In this document: piece by piece, positions 62,794 through 64,000 of the stretch
Numbering within the stretch: the stretch's first letter is position 1
How the letters are laid out: each line of letters opens with the position of its first letter
DNA from: ZC4RG30 sp046347045
GTDB lineage: Bacteria; Pseudomonadota; Gammaproteobacteria; Steroidobacterales; Steroidobacteraceae
Direction of reading: 5' to 3'
Assembly (NCBI GenBank): GCA_046347045.1
Contig: JAXMGX010000010.1
Location: forward strand, 62,001 to 126,000
Length of the DNA stretch: 64,000 nucleotides
Made by a program: the position numbers and the translations under genes
The notes under the pieces: model-generated
Told to the model about the DNA's origin: nothing
What the model saw: only the letters and a program-made list of their open reading frames with translations
The model's database searches: none

Positions 62794-62816
62794 TTGGGCG
62801 CTCCAAAGGGGCGCGT

Positions 62817-62846
62817 ATTAGACCGGGGGCGGCTTCCCACCGTCAA
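62817..62846 (-). promoter_or_regulatory. Promoter of tRNA-Phe
   Basis: Minus strand: TTGACG (62841-62846), 18 nt, TCTAAT (62817-62822), then a GC-rich GCGCCCC discriminator as in stable-RNA promoters under stringent control. It starts 13 bp past the yggX stop. Confidence 0.7.
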
Positions 62847-62858
62847 GGCCGGCGCGGA

Positions 62859-63131
62859 TCAGGCTCCGGGGGCCTGAAATTCCTTGGGTTTTTCCGACCC
62901 CTTGCCGAAGAAGTACTTCTCCATCTCCTCTTCCAGGAACTTGCGGGCCTTGGGGTCGACGGGGGTGAGCCGGTATTCGTTGATCAGCATGGTCTGGTGT
63001 CGCACCCACCCGGTCCAGGCCTCGCGCGACACCTCGTTGAATATCCGTTGACCCAGCGCCCCGGGATAGGGCGCGCGATCGAGGCCGGGCGCCTCGCGCT
63101 TCAGCAGCACACAGTGCACGTTGCGCGTCAT
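62859..63131 (-). CDS. yggX: Oxidative damage protection / Fe(II) trafficking protein YggX
   Basis: A 90-residue protein that begins MTRNVHCVLLKREAPGLDRAPYPG, with GQRIFNEVSREAWTGWVRHQTMLINEYRL in the middle. This is the full YggX pattern, including the early conserved Cys. It is thought to guard Fe-S proteins from oxidation and to handle labile iron. Its ATG overlaps the mutY stop (ATGA); MutY itself is an Fe-S protein. The C-terminus (GSEKPKEFQAPGA) is slightly extended. Confidence 0.95.
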   Translation of the reverse strand: MTRNVHCVLLKREAPGLDRAPYPGALGQRIFNEVSREAWTGWVRHQTMLINEYRLTPVDPKARKFLEEEMEKYFFGKGSEKPKEFQAPGA

Positions 63132-64000
63132 GGAACATCCTGCAGCAGTTGGACGATGGGAGCCGGCAGTCCGATCTGCGCGGGCTGCGCGGGGTTATAC
63201 CACAGCGATCCGGCGGCATCGGCCACCGCCGCGCCCGCACTGTCCTCGGCCCACACCGGATGGATCAGCAGATCGAAGTGCGTGAAGGCATGTGGCAGCG
63301 GTGGCGCTTCGCGCAGCGATGACATGGCTGCCGGCGGCAGCGTGGCCAGCAGCGCCTCGCGCGCGTCGAACTGCGGTGGCGCCCACAATCCACCCCAGAT
63401 TCCCGCAGGCGGACGCTGCTGCAGCCACACGCTGCCGTCCGCGCGTCGCGACAGCAGCATCCATACGCTGCGCTGCGGGCGGTCGCGCGCTTTGCGCGAG
63501 GCAGGGAATTCCTGCGGCCGGCCCGTCGCATGCGCGGCACAACGCGATTCGAAAGGACATTCGCCGCAGCGCGGATTGCGGCGCGTGCACAGCGTGGCGC
63601 CCAGATCCATGATGGCCTGCGTGTACTGCGCCACGCGCGCAACAGGAGTCAGCAGCGCGGACAGGCGCCACAGTTCGTTCTCGAAGGCGCGCTCGCCCAC
63701 GCGGCCAGGCACGGCCGCGAGGCGCGAAAGCACGCGCCGCACATTGCCATCGAGGATGGGATGCGACTGGTCACGCGACAGCGCGAGGATGGCGCCGGCG
63801 GTGGAACGACCGATGCCGGGCAGCGCGGCCACGGCATCGAAGTCCTCCGGAAACACGCCGCCATGTACATCGCGCACCTGCTGCGCGGCGCGGTGCAGGT
63901 TGCGCGCGCGGGCGTAGTAACCCAGCCCCGTCCACAGGTGCAGCACGGCATCCACGGGCGCATCGGCCAGCGCACGCACATCGGGGAAGCGCTGCATGAA
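63128..64000 (-). CDS. mutY: A/G-specific adenine glycosylase (5' part outside window)
   Basis: The visible 290 residues have the helix-hairpin-helix ALPGIGRSTAGAILAL, the catalytic Asp region HPILDGNVRRVLSR, the 4Fe-4S ligands CTRRNPRCGECPFESRC (spacing C-x6-C-x2-C-x5-C), and the C-terminal NUDIX-like domain (SVWMLLSRRADGSVWLQQRPPAGIWGG-type block) that recognises 8-oxoG. It removes A mispaired with 8-oxoguanine. The N-terminal 60 or so residues lie past the right edge. Confidence 0.95.
   Translation of the reverse strand, partial: FMQRFPDVRALADAPVDAVLHLWTGLGYYARARNLHRAAQQVRDVHGGVFPEDFDAVAALPGIGRSTAGAILALSRDQSHPILDGNVRRVLSRLAAVPGRVGERAFENELWRLSALLTPVARVAQYTQAIMDLGATLCTRRNPRCGECPFESRCAAHATGRPQEFPASRKARDRPQRSVWMLLSRRADGSVWLQQRPPAGIWGGLWAPPQFDAREALLATLPPAAMSSLREAPPLPHAFTHFDLLIHPVWAEDSAGAAVADAAGSLWYNPAQPAQIGLPAPIVQLLQDVP

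Overview
The window is high-GC, densely coded chromosomal DNA from a Gram-negative gammaproteobacterium. The evidence is two large TonB-dependent receptors, an RND efflux pump, lipoproteins, a poly-proline OmpA-type protein and the gene order mutY–yggX–tRNA-Phe, which is familiar from gammaproteobacteria. The style (Oar-like TonB receptor next to a TPR-sulfotransferase, S9 peptidase next to a TonB receptor) suggests the Xanthomonadales/Nevskiales/Steroidobacterales side of that class. This placement is an inference; there is no rRNA in the window to confirm it.

Layout. 1-5486 (all minus): a tightly coupled run of M32 carboxypeptidase, TtcA, a phosphatase/ADP-ribosylglycohydrolase fusion, an HExxH metallopeptidase and an ATP-grasp ligase cut by the window edge. 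5546-9948: an RND permease and its adaptor. 10005-11123: a serine-hydrolase-like protein that seems to have lost its catalytic Lys. 11152-22345: a glycogen island (glgA, malQ, a GH57 enzyme, glgC, glgB, glgP) interrupted only by an LEA-type lipoprotein; it makes ADP-glucose, polymerises, branches, and degrades the glucan. 22424-24666: lipoprotein, DUF192 protein, OmpA-like protein. 24682-30284: TPR-sulfotransferase, Oar-like TonB receptor, small secreted protein. 30336-32859: feoAB plus a small partner protein and a palindromic operator. 32922-38100: S9 peptidase and a second TonB receptor. 38387-41283: fbp followed by the relic tail of another fbp copy, then modBC without modA. 41306-45134: a sensor kinase and a frame-shifted REC-GGDEF-EAL protein. 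45314-54110: CNNM/CorC protein, MATE pump, OFA-type MFS carrier, SUI1/YciH factor, small secreted protein, PCuAC copper chaperone, ABC-F protein, RibA. 54347-58747: DUF4159 protein, REC-GAF-GGDEF-EAL protein and a divergent REC-histidine kinase around a perfect inverted repeat.

58756-62762 is a small island. A perfect 46-bp direct repeat, made of the 3' part of tRNA-Phe, bounds about 4 kb. Inside lie a decayed IS21-family element with doubled terminal repeats and two orphan reading frames whose 5' ends sit exactly at the two IS ends. No integrase is left. The window closes with the intact tRNA-Phe, yggX and the 3' part of mutY.

Two themes cross the window. Many gene pairs overlap by 4 bp (ATGA or GTGA), implying translational coupling. 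In addition, an unusual number of start codons follow a -10-like hexamer by only 6-8 nt with no Shine-Dalgarno sequence, which predicts leaderless mRNAs, especially in the glycogen island. glgB looks like an exception in another way: its best start is an ATT codon behind a strong Shine-Dalgarno sequence.
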